Translations under genes and position numbers: made by a program | The notes under the pieces: model-generated | What the model saw: the letters and a program-made list of their open reading frames with translations, nothing else | Told to the model about the DNA's origin: nothing | Databases searched by the model: none | Assembly (NCBI GenBank): GCA_051747965.1 | Contig: JBNJGS010000003.1 | Location: 11,974 to 75,973 of the forward strand | Reading direction: 5' to 3' | Length of the DNA: 64,000 bases | Origin: JAQIBY01 sp051747965 | GTDB lineage: Bacteria > Bacteroidota > Bacteroidia > Bacteroidales > ML635J-15 | Shown here: piece after piece, positions 8,310-17,365 of the stretch | How positions within the stretch are numbered: position 1 is the stretch's first letter | Layout of the letters: each line of letters begins with the position of its first letter

Positions 8310-11300
8310 CTAAACATCTGCCTTGTGAATAAGCAATTCTGCGGTCAGATTATCAACGTTTACGTGGGTAGTTAAATTTTGTTCCAAATTAGTTGTAATT
8401 TTTATTGATTCTGCAAGAGTCTGTTCGCAGATATAATTTTCATGTTGTTTCACTGCTTCCTGAACTTCCTCATCAGCAGCCATTTCTATCCTGATTTTAT
8501 CCGTCACATCAAAACCACTGTCTTTGCGAAGATTTTGTATGCGGTTGATAAGTTCTCTGGCCACACCTTCTTTTCTGAGCTCATCAGAAATCTTAATATC
8601 AAGTGCTACTGTCAGGCTGCCCTGATTTGTAACCAGCCATCCCGGGATATCTTCGGAAAGTATTTCCACATCATCCGTGCCAATGGTGATGGATTCTCCG
8701 TCGATATTGATACTTGCTTCTCCATTTTTTTCGAGTTCAGCAATCTCTTCCTGTGACATCTGCATGATACGGGGTGCAATTTGCTTCATCATTTTGCCGT
8801 ATTTTGGTCCCAATGCTTTGAAATCAGGTTTGATTTTTTTGACAAGCACATCTGATGCATCATCAAGATATTCAACATCCTTAATGTTGGTTTCTGTTTT
8901 GATGATATCCTCAACTTTTTGAAGCTGCTCATGCATTTTTTTACTCATCACAGGAATCATGATTTTCTGAAGCGGTTGTCTGACCTTAATATTGACTTTT
9001 CGCCGCAATGCCAGAATCATACTGGATATGCTCTGCGCCATCTGCATACGTTCTTCGAGATCTGAATCAATATATTTTTCATCATAAGCAGGAAAATCTT
9101 CCAGATGCACTGAAGATTTGCCATTACCCATGGTAAGATCGGCATAGATTTTCTCCGGATAAAACGGTGCAATCGGGCTCATCAATCTGGCTACAGACAG
9201 AAGGCATGTTTCGAGTGTCTGGTAGGCGGACAATTTATCATCATCCATTGTGCCGCCCCAGTAACGTTTTCTTCCCAGCCTAACATACCAGTTGCTGAGA
9301 TGGTCAATAACAAAACTTTGAATCAACCTGCCGGCACGGGTGGGTTCATAATTGTCAAATGCTTTTTCCACATCACGTTTCAGGCTGTTGAGCTGTGAAA
9401 TTATCCACTGATCAAGCTCCGGACGCTTTTCCACCGGAATATTTTTTTCACCAGGTTGGTAGGCATCAACATTGGCATAAAGTGCAAAGAAATTGTATGT
9501 ATTATATAGTGTACTGAAGAATTTTCTCTGAATCTCCTCTATACCTTTGGGGTCAAATTTCAAATTATCCCAGGGTTGTGCGTTGGTAACCATATACCAT
9601 CTGAGTGCATCCGAGCCATATTTATTCATGATTTCAAAGGGGTCCACGGCATTGCCAAGTCGTTTTGACATTTTGTTGCCATGTTTATCCAGCACAAGGC
9701 CATTGGAAATGATATTTTTAAAGGCCACATCGTCACTGATCATCGCAGCAATGGCGTGCAGGGTAAAAAACCATCCTCGTGTTTGATCAACGCCCTCGGC
9801 AATAAAATCTGCCGGTATCAATTCGTCAAAGTTTTCGGTATTTTCAAAAGGATAATGCCATTGTGCATAAGGCATTGCACCGGAATCAAACCAAACATCT
9901 ATCAGATCAGGCTCACGGGTCATTTTCTCACCTGAATCACTTACCAGCACAATCTTATCCACAAAAGGCCTGTGCAAATCAATTTTCTCATAATTCTCTT
10001 TGCTGTAAACACCGGTTTCAAATTCCCTGAAAGGATTTTCCTCCATCATACCGGCATCCACTGCTTTGTTAATCTCCTGCATCAATTCAGCCACAGAGCC
10101 GATACACTTACGCTCGCCTCCGTCTTCTGTGCTCCATACAGGCAGAGGAGTTCCCCAATATCTCGACCGGCTGAGGTTCCAATCTACCAGGTTTTCCAGC
10201 CATTTACCAAAACGGCCTTCTCCTGTACTTTTTGGTTTCCAGTTGATTTTTTTGTTCAGCTCAATCATTCTGTCCTTGATGTCGGTAGTTTTGATAAACC
10301 ATGAATCAAGCGGATAATACAGAATGGGTTTATCAGTACGCCAGCAATGCGGATAATTATGGACATACTTTTCGACCTGAAATGCTTTGCCGTCCTTTTT
10401 CAGACTAACGGCAATATCAACATCCAGACCGGGTTCTTGATCGCTGGTATTGTCATCATATTCATTCTTCACATATCGACCGGCAAAATCCTGATAAGAC
10501 TCTGTGTTTACATATTTTTTGACAAAATCAGGATCGATATCTTCAATAGGCATCATACGTCCTTTTTTGTCCACCATAGGCACTCTCTGGCCATTTTTGT
10601 CAATCAAAATCAGGGGAGGAATATCTGCAAGGCGGGCTACCCGGTCATCATCGGCACCAAAGGTTGGTGCAATATGAACCACACCGGTTCCATCCTCTGT
10701 GGTGACATAATCACCTTCAATTACCCGGAAAGCATCTTTGGTTGGCTTTACCCAGTCTATCAACTGCTCATAAGACATCCCGGCCAGGTCTTTCCCTTTA
10801 AACCCGCCGATCATTTGCCAGGGCAGTTTTTTGCTTCCGGCTTGAAACTGGTCAAAATCTCCATTTTCAAGCTCAGGATTGAAGTAGGTCTGCATACAAT
10901 CTTTGGCAAGGATGACATGAACCGGTTTCCCGGTGTATGGATTCAGGGTTTTCACCATGACATAATCAATTTTCGGGCCAACAGCCAGGGCAGTATTTGA
11001 TGGAAGTGTCCATGGAGTTGTAGTCCAGGCCAGAAAATAGGTTTCAGTATCCGATTTTCCCAGAACTGACGCGTTTTCTTTCCTTTCAGGAATGCGAAAC
11101 ATGCCTACAGCCGTGGTATCTTTTACATCACGGTAACATCCGGGCTGATTCAGCTCATGGGTACTCAGACCTGTGCCTGCTGCGGGCGAATAAGGCTGAA
11201 TTGTATAGCCTTTATACAGCATACCTCTATCAAAGATATTTTTCAGCAAACTCCACAATGTCTCAATATAGCGGTTATCATAAGTAACATAGGGATCATC

Positions 11301-11738
11301 CATATTTACCCAGTATCCCATTTGCCGTGTCAGGTTTTCCCACATATCGGTGTACTTCATCACCTCCTCGCGACAGGTATTGTTAAATTCCTCAACACTG
11401 ATGCTTTTGCCAATATCATCCTTTGTGATGCCGAGTGTTTTTTCAACAGATAATTCTACCGGCAAGCCATGGGTATCCCAACCTGCTTTTCGTTTTACCT
11501 GAAAGCCCTGCAGACTTTTGTACCGGCAAACCGCATCTTTGATTGTCCGAGCCATCACATGATGAATCCCGGGCTTGCCGTTGGCTGACGGCGGGCCTTC
11601 ATGAAAAATAAACCGGGGCTGACCTTCACGTTGTTTAACAGATGCTTCAAAAGCATTCTCTTTTTCCCACTTCTCCTGTACTTCCCGATTTACTTCTGGT
11701 AAATCAAGTTTCTTATATTCCGGAAATTTTGACTGCAT
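8310..11738 (-). CDS. ileS: Isoleucyl-tRNA synthetase, type 2, with GIHH signature
   Basis: 1142 residues, the length of the long eukaryote-like (type 2) IleRS. It charges tRNA-Ile and edits misactivated valine. The class I signature, normally HxGH, reads GIHH at residues 57-60 after GPPSANGKP. KMSKR is present in DKHGNKMSKRLGNAVDP. The editing domain, WDTHGLPVE, and the anticodon-binding region (WYVRLGRKRYW) are clear. The start ATG at 11738 lies about 34 bases after a predicted transcription start with a full promoter. Confidence 0.97.
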   Translation of the reverse strand: MQSKFPEYKKLDLPEVNREVQEKWEKENAFEASVKQREGQPRFIFHEGPPSANGKPGIHHVMARTIKDAVCRYKSLQGFQVKRKAGWDTHGLPVELSVEKTLGITKDDIGKSISVEEFNNTCREEVMKYTDMWENLTRQMGYWVNMDDPYVTYDNRYIETLWSLLKNIFDRGMLYKGYTIQPYSPAAGTGLSTHELNQPGCYRDVKDTTAVGMFRIPERKENASVLGKSDTETYFLAWTTTPWTLPSNTALAVGPKIDYVMVKTLNPYTGKPVHVILAKDCMQTYFNPELENGDFDQFQAGSKKLPWQMIGGFKGKDLAGMSYEQLIDWVKPTKDAFRVIEGDYVTTEDGTGVVHIAPTFGADDDRVARLADIPPLILIDKNGQRVPMVDKKGRMMPIEDIDPDFVKKYVNTESYQDFAGRYVKNEYDDNTSDQEPGLDVDIAVSLKKDGKAFQVEKYVHNYPHCWRTDKPILYYPLDSWFIKTTDIKDRMIELNKKINWKPKSTGEGRFGKWLENLVDWNLSRSRYWGTPLPVWSTEDGGERKCIGSVAELMQEINKAVDAGMMEENPFREFETGVYSKENYEKIDLHRPFVDKIVLVSDSGEKMTREPDLIDVWFDSGAMPYAQWHYPFENTENFDELIPADFIAEGVDQTRGWFFTLHAIAAMISDDVAFKNIISNGLVLDKHGNKMSKRLGNAVDPFEIMNKYGSDALRWYMVTNAQPWDNLKFDPKGIEEIQRKFFSTLYNTYNFFALYANVDAYQPGEKNIPVEKRPELDQWIISQLNSLKRDVEKAFDNYEPTRAGRLIQSFVIDHLSNWYVRLGRKRYWGGTMDDDKLSAYQTLETCLLSVARLMSPIAPFYPEKIYADLTMGNGKSSVHLEDFPAYDEKYIDSDLEERMQMAQSISSMILALRRKVNIKVRQPLQKIMIPVMSKKMHEQLQKVEDIIKTETNIKDVEYLDDASDVLVKKIKPDFKALGPKYGKMMKQIAPRIMQMSQEEIAELEKNGEASINIDGESITIGTDDVEILSEDIPGWLVTNQGSLTVALDIKISDELRKEGVARELINRIQNLRKDSGFDVTDKIRIEMAADEEVQEAVKQHENYICEQTLAESIKITTNLEQNLTTHVNVDNLTAELLIHKADV

Positions 11739-11775
11739 TATGCCTTACTTTTTTTATCTGAATTTTAGCAATCTG

Positions 11776-11807
11776 CAAATATACTGTGCGAAACGGAAGT
11801 TTCCAAA
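11776..11807 (-). promoter_or_regulatory. Bacteroidota housekeeping promoter for ileS
   Basis: On the minus strand TTTG (11804-11807) is followed after exactly 20 bases by TATATTTG (11776-11783). Both boxes match the Bacteroidota -33/-7 consensus. The predicted transcription start is near 11772, giving a leader of about 34 bases to ileS. Confidence 0.75.
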
Positions 11808-11944
11808 TGGCTTTTCGGGGTGCAAAACAAGATTTTTGAAAACAAATCCGGCTAAAAATGCGAATGAAAATCCATACCACAGCAGGCAATTTCACAATCT
11901 TATTGAACTGATACAAATCCATTTAAATAAATAAGAAAAAAATT

Positions 11945-11971
11945 TGTAACTTTTCGGCATGATTAAACGTC
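11945..11971 (+). promoter_or_regulatory. ECF-type promoter upstream of the sigma factor gene
   Basis: TGTAAC (11945-11950) is followed after 17 bases by CGTC (11968-11971), 13 bases before the ATG. This resembles the AAC / CGT(C) pattern of ECF sigma factors rather than the housekeeping TAnnTTTG form, so autoregulation is plausible (inference). Confidence 0.45.
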
Positions 11972-11984
11972 ACACCTGTGAATT

Positions 11985-12473
11985 ATGACAACCAAAGAGT
12001 ACAACAATAGCGTAGAAGAGTTCTCTGACAATGTGTACAGGTTCATCCTGAGCAATATCAGGGATGGAGAACTCGCCCGTGACATTGTTCAGGATGCATA
12101 TGAGCGACTCTGGTTGAATCATAAAAAGGTGGACGCAAAAAAAGTACGTTCATATTTGTTCACCACAGCACATAACAGGATGATTGATATGATACGCAAG
12201 TCCAAACATGAACAGCAAATGGAAGAAACCCCTGAGGTTTCCTCCCCGTATCATGACAATCAATACAGCGACCTTGGTGAAGTACTTGAAAACGCCCTGT
12301 CAGGTTTGAATGAGATTCAAAGGTCTGTACTGTTACTGAGAGATTATGAAGGCTACTCATACCGGGAAATTGCAGAGATGACAGAATTGAGTGAATCACA
12401 GGTAAAAGTTTACATTTACAGGGCAAGGGTATGTATGAAAGAAAAAATTGGCAGCATAGAAGCCATTGTATAA
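11985..12473 (+). CDS. ECF RNA polymerase sigma factor
   Basis: 162 residues with sigma region 2 (RDIVQDAYERLWLNH and SYLFTTAHNRMIDMIRKSK) and region 4 (LNEIQRSVLLLRDYEGYSYREIAEM with the helix-turn-helix SESQVKVYIYRAR). ECF sigma factors redirect RNA polymerase to envelope-stress or nutrient regulons and are held inactive by a membrane anti-sigma factor. The next gene starts one base after this stop and encodes a membrane protein of matching type. The stimulus cannot be read from the sequence. Confidence 0.94.
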   Translation: MTTKEYNNSVEEFSDNVYRFILSNIRDGELARDIVQDAYERLWLNHKKVDAKKVRSYLFTTAHNRMIDMIRKSKHEQQMEETPEVSSPYHDNQYSDLGEVLENALSGLNEIQRSVLLLRDYEGYSYREIAEMTELSESQVKVYIYRARVCMKEKIGSIEAIV

Positions 12474-12474
12474 T

Positions 12475-13494
12475 ATGTCAAAAATAACAAAACATAACTA
12501 CGAAGCATATCTTCTGGATTTTTCAGAAGGCAAGCTGAGCAAGGCAGATGCCCAGGCTCTGGAACATTTCCTGAAAGAAAACCCGGAACTGGATGCTGAT
12601 ATTTTTGACACAAGTGCATACAGGCTCACTTCTGACAGTTCTGTATCATTTGGTGACAAGCTTTCCCTGAAACGGGACGAGAAAATGCCGGAATTTAACA
12701 AGCGGGACAGCCTTCTTATCGGACTGCTTGAGGGTGAACTCGACTCAGAAGACAAAAAAGCAGCAGAAAAACTGATTTCAGAAGACGATCAGGCTTTGGA
12801 AGAATTTGAGTTGTACAGAAAAACAAAACTACAAGCCGACACGGATATTTCTTTTGATGGCAAAAATAAGCTGAAAAAGAAAACTCCTGTAATTACACTG
12901 CGCAGTACTGCCTACGCATCTGTAGCTGCAGCCTTTACAGGTCTGCTTGCTTTCGGCATTCTACATCTCAATCTTCTAAACAACAATCAGGAAAATATTT
13001 CTCCTGCACATCTTGCACAATCATCAGAAGTCATTCATTTTGATGCGGATAAAACAAACAATACAGAAACCGGTTTTTCAGAAAAAATAAGACTAGAGTC
13101 TTCTGCTGACATGCAGCTTGCTTCGAATAATCTTCCGGTGGCAGAAAGAAAAGCATCGGGCAACTCAGATTCAGGAACAACACAGGTTGAGCGATATGTG
13201 GAAGAAAATATTGAAAATCTTCCTCGTCTGAGAGCAACCCCTCTGCGCAGTACAGGATTTTCAGCAAAAGATACCCGTATGGAATCACGCAGTGTGGAAA
13301 ACATTTCGCCAAGCTTCCCGGTGAATGTAACATACGTGAAAAACACATCACAAAACAAGATCAAATTCCCGGAACGAGAGGACATTTCCGGAGCCATCGA
13401 TGAGATTGACGAAAAATACAATCCCATCAGGAAACTAAGGGAAGCCAAGGATGATATTCTGGCGAGCAATGCCAAAGATTTATTCAGAAAATAA
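12475..13494 (+). CDS. Anti-sigma-factor-like membrane protein
   Basis: 339 residues from the ATG at 12475, one base past the sigma factor stop; an in-frame TTG at 12466 would overlap it and is less likely. The N-terminus has two similar helical segments: HNYEAYLLDFSEGKL with ALEHFLKENPEL (residues 8-39), and LLIGLLEGELDSED with KLISEDDQALEEFE (residues 80-112). Such segments are common at the start of Bacteroidota anti-sigma proteins. One membrane helix spans about 145-165, and the C-terminal 170 residues face the periplasm with no recognised domain. There is no HxxxCxxC zinc motif. Its role as partner of the neighbouring sigma factor is inferred from position. Confidence 0.75.
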   Translation: MSKITKHNYEAYLLDFSEGKLSKADAQALEHFLKENPELDADIFDTSAYRLTSDSSVSFGDKLSLKRDEKMPEFNKRDSLLIGLLEGELDSEDKKAAEKLISEDDQALEEFELYRKTKLQADTDISFDGKNKLKKKTPVITLRSTAYASVAAAFTGLLAFGILHLNLLNNNQENISPAHLAQSSEVIHFDADKTNNTETGFSEKIRLESSADMQLASNNLPVAERKASGNSDSGTTQVERYVEENIENLPRLRATPLRSTGFSAKDTRMESRSVENISPSFPVNVTYVKNTSQNKIKFPEREDISGAIDEIDEKYNPIRKLREAKDDILASNAKDLFRK

Positions 13495-13527
13495 AAAACC
13501 ATCCATGACAGGCAAGGATGGTTTTTT
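13493..13527. terminator. Bidirectional terminator between anti-sigma gene and gyrB
   Basis: An inverted repeat AAAAAACCATCC / GGATGGTTTTTT with an 11-base loop sits between two converging genes and starts inside the anti-sigma stop codon. T runs are present in both directions. Confidence 0.8.
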
Positions 13528-13553
13528 GGTTGAGGTATTTACAATTTTCTTAC

Positions 13554-15506
13554 TTAGGCATCAATGTTGGCATATTTTGCGTTCTGCTCAATGAATTCCC
13601 GTCTTGGTGCCACTTCATCACCCATCAGCATGCTGAAAACACTATCGGCTTCAGCAGCATTATCAATGGTTACCTGTTGCAGTTTTCGGGTTTCGGGATT
13701 CATGGTAGTTTCCCAGAGTTGTTCTGAGTTCATTTCACCAAGACCTTTATACCGTTGAATATGCACGCCGGCTTCGGATCCTCCTGTAAGCTCAAGCAAA
13801 ATTTCGGCACGTTCTTCCTCATTCCAGGCATAGCGTTGATTTTTGCCTTTTCTGATGAGATAAAGCGGTGGTGTAGCCAGGTAGAGATTGCCTTTTTCAA
13901 TCAAAGGTTTGATATATCTGAAAAAGAAAGTCATAATCAGGGTTGTGATATGGCTACCATCCACATCGGCATCCGTCATGATTACAATTTTGTGATAGCG
14001 CAGTTTTTCCAGATTGATGGCTTTGCTGTCATCTTCATTCCCCATGACAATGCCAAGAGCGGTAAAAATATTTTTTATTTCTTCATTCTCAAACACTTTG
14101 TGTTGCATTGCCTTTTCGACATTGAGGATTTTACCACGCAGCGGCAGAATTGCCTGGAAACGTCTGTCACGGCCTTGTTTGGCTGTACCACCGGCGGAAT
14201 CTCCCTCCACAAGGAAAAGCTCACCTTCTGAAGGATCCTTGGTTGAGCAGTCAGCAAGTTTTCCCGGCAATCCGGCACCTGATAAAGCAGATTTTCTTTG
14301 GACCAGTTCTCTTGCTTTTCTTGCAGCATGCCTGGCCTGTGCCGCCAGTATCACTTTCTGGACAATGGTTTTGGCATCTTTTGGATTTTCTTCCAGATAA
14401 TTTTTCAGGGCTTCACTTACGGCCTGATTTACATAACCGGCCACATCGGAATTGCCAAGCTTTGTTTTGGTCTGACCTTCAAACTGTGGTTCCTGTACTT
14501 TTACAGAAATTACCGCTGTCAGGCCTTCACGGAAGTCATCTCCTGCAATTTCAAACTTGAGCTTTGAAAGCATGCCAGAATTATCAGCATAAGTTTTTAG
14601 TGTACGTGTGAGCCCCCGTCTAAAGCCGGTAAGATGAGTTCCTCCTTCAATGGTATTGATGTTATTCACGTAGGAGAACACATTTTCATTAAAGGAAGTA
14701 TTGTACTGCAGTGCTACTTCCACCGGAACTTCACTTTCTTCATTCCTGATGTGAACAATATCCTGTGTCAGTGGTTCGCGTGATTTATCAAGGAACTCAA
14801 CAAATTCTTTAAGTCCTTCATCTGAATAATAGGATTTTTCGGGATGATTCCCATCTTCGTCTGTTGTTCTCAAATCCTTAATATTCAGTCTGATTCCTTT
14901 GTTAAGGAAAGCAAGCTCACGCAATCTGTTTGCCAGAATATCAAATTTAAACTCAGTTGTTATAAAAATATTCTGGTCCGGCAGGAAGGTGATTTTTGTT
15001 CCGTGGATATCGGTTTCACCGATTTCTTTTACTTCATACAGAGGTTTTCCGATTTCATATTCCTGAACATAGACTTTACCTTGTCTGTGAACTTCGGCCT
15101 TAAGGGATGTTGCCAGGGCATTCACACAAGACACACCGACACCGTGCAATCCGCCGGAAACTTTATAAGAATCTTTATCAAACTTACCACCGGCATGCAG
15201 AATTGTCATCACAACTTCGAGAGCTGACTTTCCTTCTTTTTCGTGGTAATCCACAGGAATTCCCCGTCCATTGTCTATGGTAGTAATTGAGCCGTCTTCG
15301 TTAAGGATTATTTCTATCAGGTCGCAATGTCCGGCGAGCGCCTCATCAATAGAGTTGTCAATTACCTCATATACCAGGTGGTGTAAGCCTTTTGAACCAA
15401 CATCGCCAATATACATTGCAGGTCTTTTCCTTACAGCTTCCAGACCTTCGAGGATCTGAATATTTTCTGCGGAATATTGGTCTTTCTTTCTAATTTCTTC
15501 GTCCAT
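13554..15506 (-). CDS. gyrB: DNA gyrase subunit B
   Basis: 650 residues, the usual length. This is the ATPase subunit that drives negative supercoiling with GyrA. The GHKL ATP site is clear: EVIDNSIDEALAG, DNGRGIPVD and GGLHGVGVSCVNAL. The TOPRIM domain has LVEGDSAGGTAKQGRDR and DADVDGSHI, and the C-terminus has QRYKGLGEMNSEQLWETTM. A -7 box lies about 46 bases before the start. There is no gyrA in the window. Confidence 0.98.
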   Translation of the reverse strand: MDEEIRKKDQYSAENIQILEGLEAVRKRPAMYIGDVGSKGLHHLVYEVIDNSIDEALAGHCDLIEIILNEDGSITTIDNGRGIPVDYHEKEGKSALEVVMTILHAGGKFDKDSYKVSGGLHGVGVSCVNALATSLKAEVHRQGKVYVQEYEIGKPLYEVKEIGETDIHGTKITFLPDQNIFITTEFKFDILANRLRELAFLNKGIRLNIKDLRTTDEDGNHPEKSYYSDEGLKEFVEFLDKSREPLTQDIVHIRNEESEVPVEVALQYNTSFNENVFSYVNNINTIEGGTHLTGFRRGLTRTLKTYADNSGMLSKLKFEIAGDDFREGLTAVISVKVQEPQFEGQTKTKLGNSDVAGYVNQAVSEALKNYLEENPKDAKTIVQKVILAAQARHAARKARELVQRKSALSGAGLPGKLADCSTKDPSEGELFLVEGDSAGGTAKQGRDRRFQAILPLRGKILNVEKAMQHKVFENEEIKNIFTALGIVMGNEDDSKAINLEKLRYHKIVIMTDADVDGSHITTLIMTFFFRYIKPLIEKGNLYLATPPLYLIRKGKNQRYAWNEEERAEILLELTGGSEAGVHIQRYKGLGEMNSEQLWETTMNPETRKLQQVTIDNAAEADSVFSMLMGDEVAPRREFIEQNAKYANIDA

Positions 15507-15551
15507 TACTCTGAGATTCAGTGATATTAAATCATTTTATTCAATGTCATG

Positions 15552-15559
15552 CAAAGATA
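15552..15559 (-). promoter_or_regulatory. -7 box for gyrB
   Basis: TATCTTTG on the minus strand matches TAnnTTTG and would start transcription about 40 bases before the gyrB ATG. No convincing -33 box is seen. Confidence 0.5.
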
Positions 15560-15657
15560 GTTAATTTTGCCGGTTAATAAACTGACAAATGCGGTGATTT
15601 TGAGACAAATTATCAACAATATAAACAGGTGCTGACATCCTGATAAACCGATTGTTA

Positions 15658-17361
15658 TCAGAATGAATAATTCATTCCAAGCATCACGTGAAAACCATAA
15701 ACCGGATACTGATTCCACATCTCATAATTTTGTCCTGCCAGGTTGTTAAGTTGGGCAAATGCGCTAAATTGCCGGCTTATACTATACCTTGCCCCGAGGT
15801 TAACATCAATCACCGGGTCAAGTTTTTCACTTACCACGCGTTGTGTATCATCCAGCACAGGTGCATATCTGTCAGCCAGCACGAAGGCATCAGCATGAAT
15901 TTCCAGCTGCGGCAACACCTTAAACCTTGCATACAGGCCTGACTCAACCCTGGGCACATGCCATGCTTTTTCAATATCTTTGAGCCAGATATACTGTCTG
16001 TATTTGCCATACAGCCTAAGGCCAAACTCATCTCCAAAGTTAAAATTCAGCTCTCCGTATGCTCTGAACATTTCCACATCGGAATAAGCCACTTCAAACC
16101 TGTTTCTCAGCAAGGAGCCATAATCATTGACAAAAAAGTGCTGGTTGTCTTTTTTGACATAATGCCCGTTGATATTGAATTGTACTTCTTCGGAGATTCG
16201 TCCTTTAAACCCAAGCACAATATGTTGTTTTTCATTCACTTCTCTAACGCCCAGGGTGTCCCTGATATAGGGATTTGTCCTACTCAGTGAGTTCATGCTT
16301 TGCTCCTGCAGATTTCCCGAAAATGATGCATAAGGCAATATGACATCACCTATATTGTGTTCAATATACACATCCGGATAAAAATGATAAGAAGTTGAGT
16401 CTCCTTCAAATCTGGCCTTGGAGTGCAGCCCCAGCTTTAGTTTGAAATTATCAGCATTGTGGGCCAGATAGGGTGAAAAATTGATGTACATCGGTGTATT
16501 TTCGTCAAAGCTGGCAGGTATCAACACGAGTCCGGCATCAGCGCCAATAATTTCTTTTTTGATGGTTTTGTTCAGATTGAGGTCAAAATCCATCAGATGT
16601 TCCTGATTTTGTTTTGCATCAAACCAGAAATCATAATCGAGTGACACACGATAATTCAAGGGTTCATGTTTGTGATAGCGGGATTTTGCTTCAGTACGCA
16701 CTGACATCACGTTGTACCGCTGCATATGTTCATTGTCAATAAAGTCTGATTTATTCACCGGCCGGATATAATCTGCCGGCAGTTCAACACCCACGGAATT
16801 ATAACCATAGAAAAAATGCTGATTGCTTGTGAAGTTCAGACTTCCTTTAAGTGTGGTTTCTGTAAACATTTTTTTTGCATGTACGCCTGCCAGGTTTTTA
16901 TTGTACCCGGCAAAGACATTGTCCCTGACAATGTTGTCCAGCTTGCCGTGTCCGGAATGGTGAAGACCTCTGACACCCCAGTTTAAATCATTATCCCTGG
17001 TATTGTTATAATAGAGTTCTGCATTCAGCATCAGTTTACTTCCCAGAGCAAGACGTGCAAATCCGTTTTCAAGGGACTCTTTTGGTTCATCCTTAAGCTG
17101 TGCTGCACTAAGTGGATCGGGATTATAGCTGGTATTGAGTTTTTGACTAAAGATATCATAGTCGAACTCCGGTTTTACCGTGCTTGTATCGGTTATTTCA
17201 GGCAGAGTTTCCATTCTGAAAGCATCAGAAATCACAGGTGTATAATCGGTAATCACCGTTACCTGCTGATTACTCAGATCACCGCTTTCTTCATCGTTTT
17301 GAGCCTGCAGTACACCGCCGGCCAAAAAAAGAAAAAGAATTATCAGGCTGTGTTTTTTCAT
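15658..17361 (-). CDS. Outer-membrane beta-barrel protein coupled to a TPR protein
   Basis: 567 residues from the ATG at 17361, which begins a signal peptide MKKHSLIILFLFLAGGVLQAQ. An alternative ATG at 17373 overlaps the previous stop as ATGAGTAA. After a short periplasmic stretch (VTVITDYTPVISDAFRM, PEFDYDIFSQKL) the protein is a run of alternating-residue strands (FARLALGSKLMLNAELYYNN, GVRGLHHSGHG, FAQLNNLAGQNYEMWNQYPVYG) ending in an aromatic terminal strand (MLGMNYSF). It looks like a TonB-receptor-type barrel without a plug. The tight coupling to the TPR gene suggests one envelope complex. Its cargo or role is unknown. Confidence 0.8.
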   Translation of the reverse strand: MKKHSLIILFLFLAGGVLQAQNDEESGDLSNQQVTVITDYTPVISDAFRMETLPEITDTSTVKPEFDYDIFSQKLNTSYNPDPLSAAQLKDEPKESLENGFARLALGSKLMLNAELYYNNTRDNDLNWGVRGLHHSGHGKLDNIVRDNVFAGYNKNLAGVHAKKMFTETTLKGSLNFTSNQHFFYGYNSVGVELPADYIRPVNKSDFIDNEHMQRYNVMSVRTEAKSRYHKHEPLNYRVSLDYDFWFDAKQNQEHLMDFDLNLNKTIKKEIIGADAGLVLIPASFDENTPMYINFSPYLAHNADNFKLKLGLHSKARFEGDSTSYHFYPDVYIEHNIGDVILPYASFSGNLQEQSMNSLSRTNPYIRDTLGVREVNEKQHIVLGFKGRISEEVQFNINGHYVKKDNQHFFVNDYGSLLRNRFEVAYSDVEMFRAYGELNFNFGDEFGLRLYGKYRQYIWLKDIEKAWHVPRVESGLYARFKVLPQLEIHADAFVLADRYAPVLDDTQRVVSEKLDPVIDVNLGARYSISRQFSAFAQLNNLAGQNYEMWNQYPVYGFHVMLGMNYSF

Positions 17362-17365
17362 ATCT

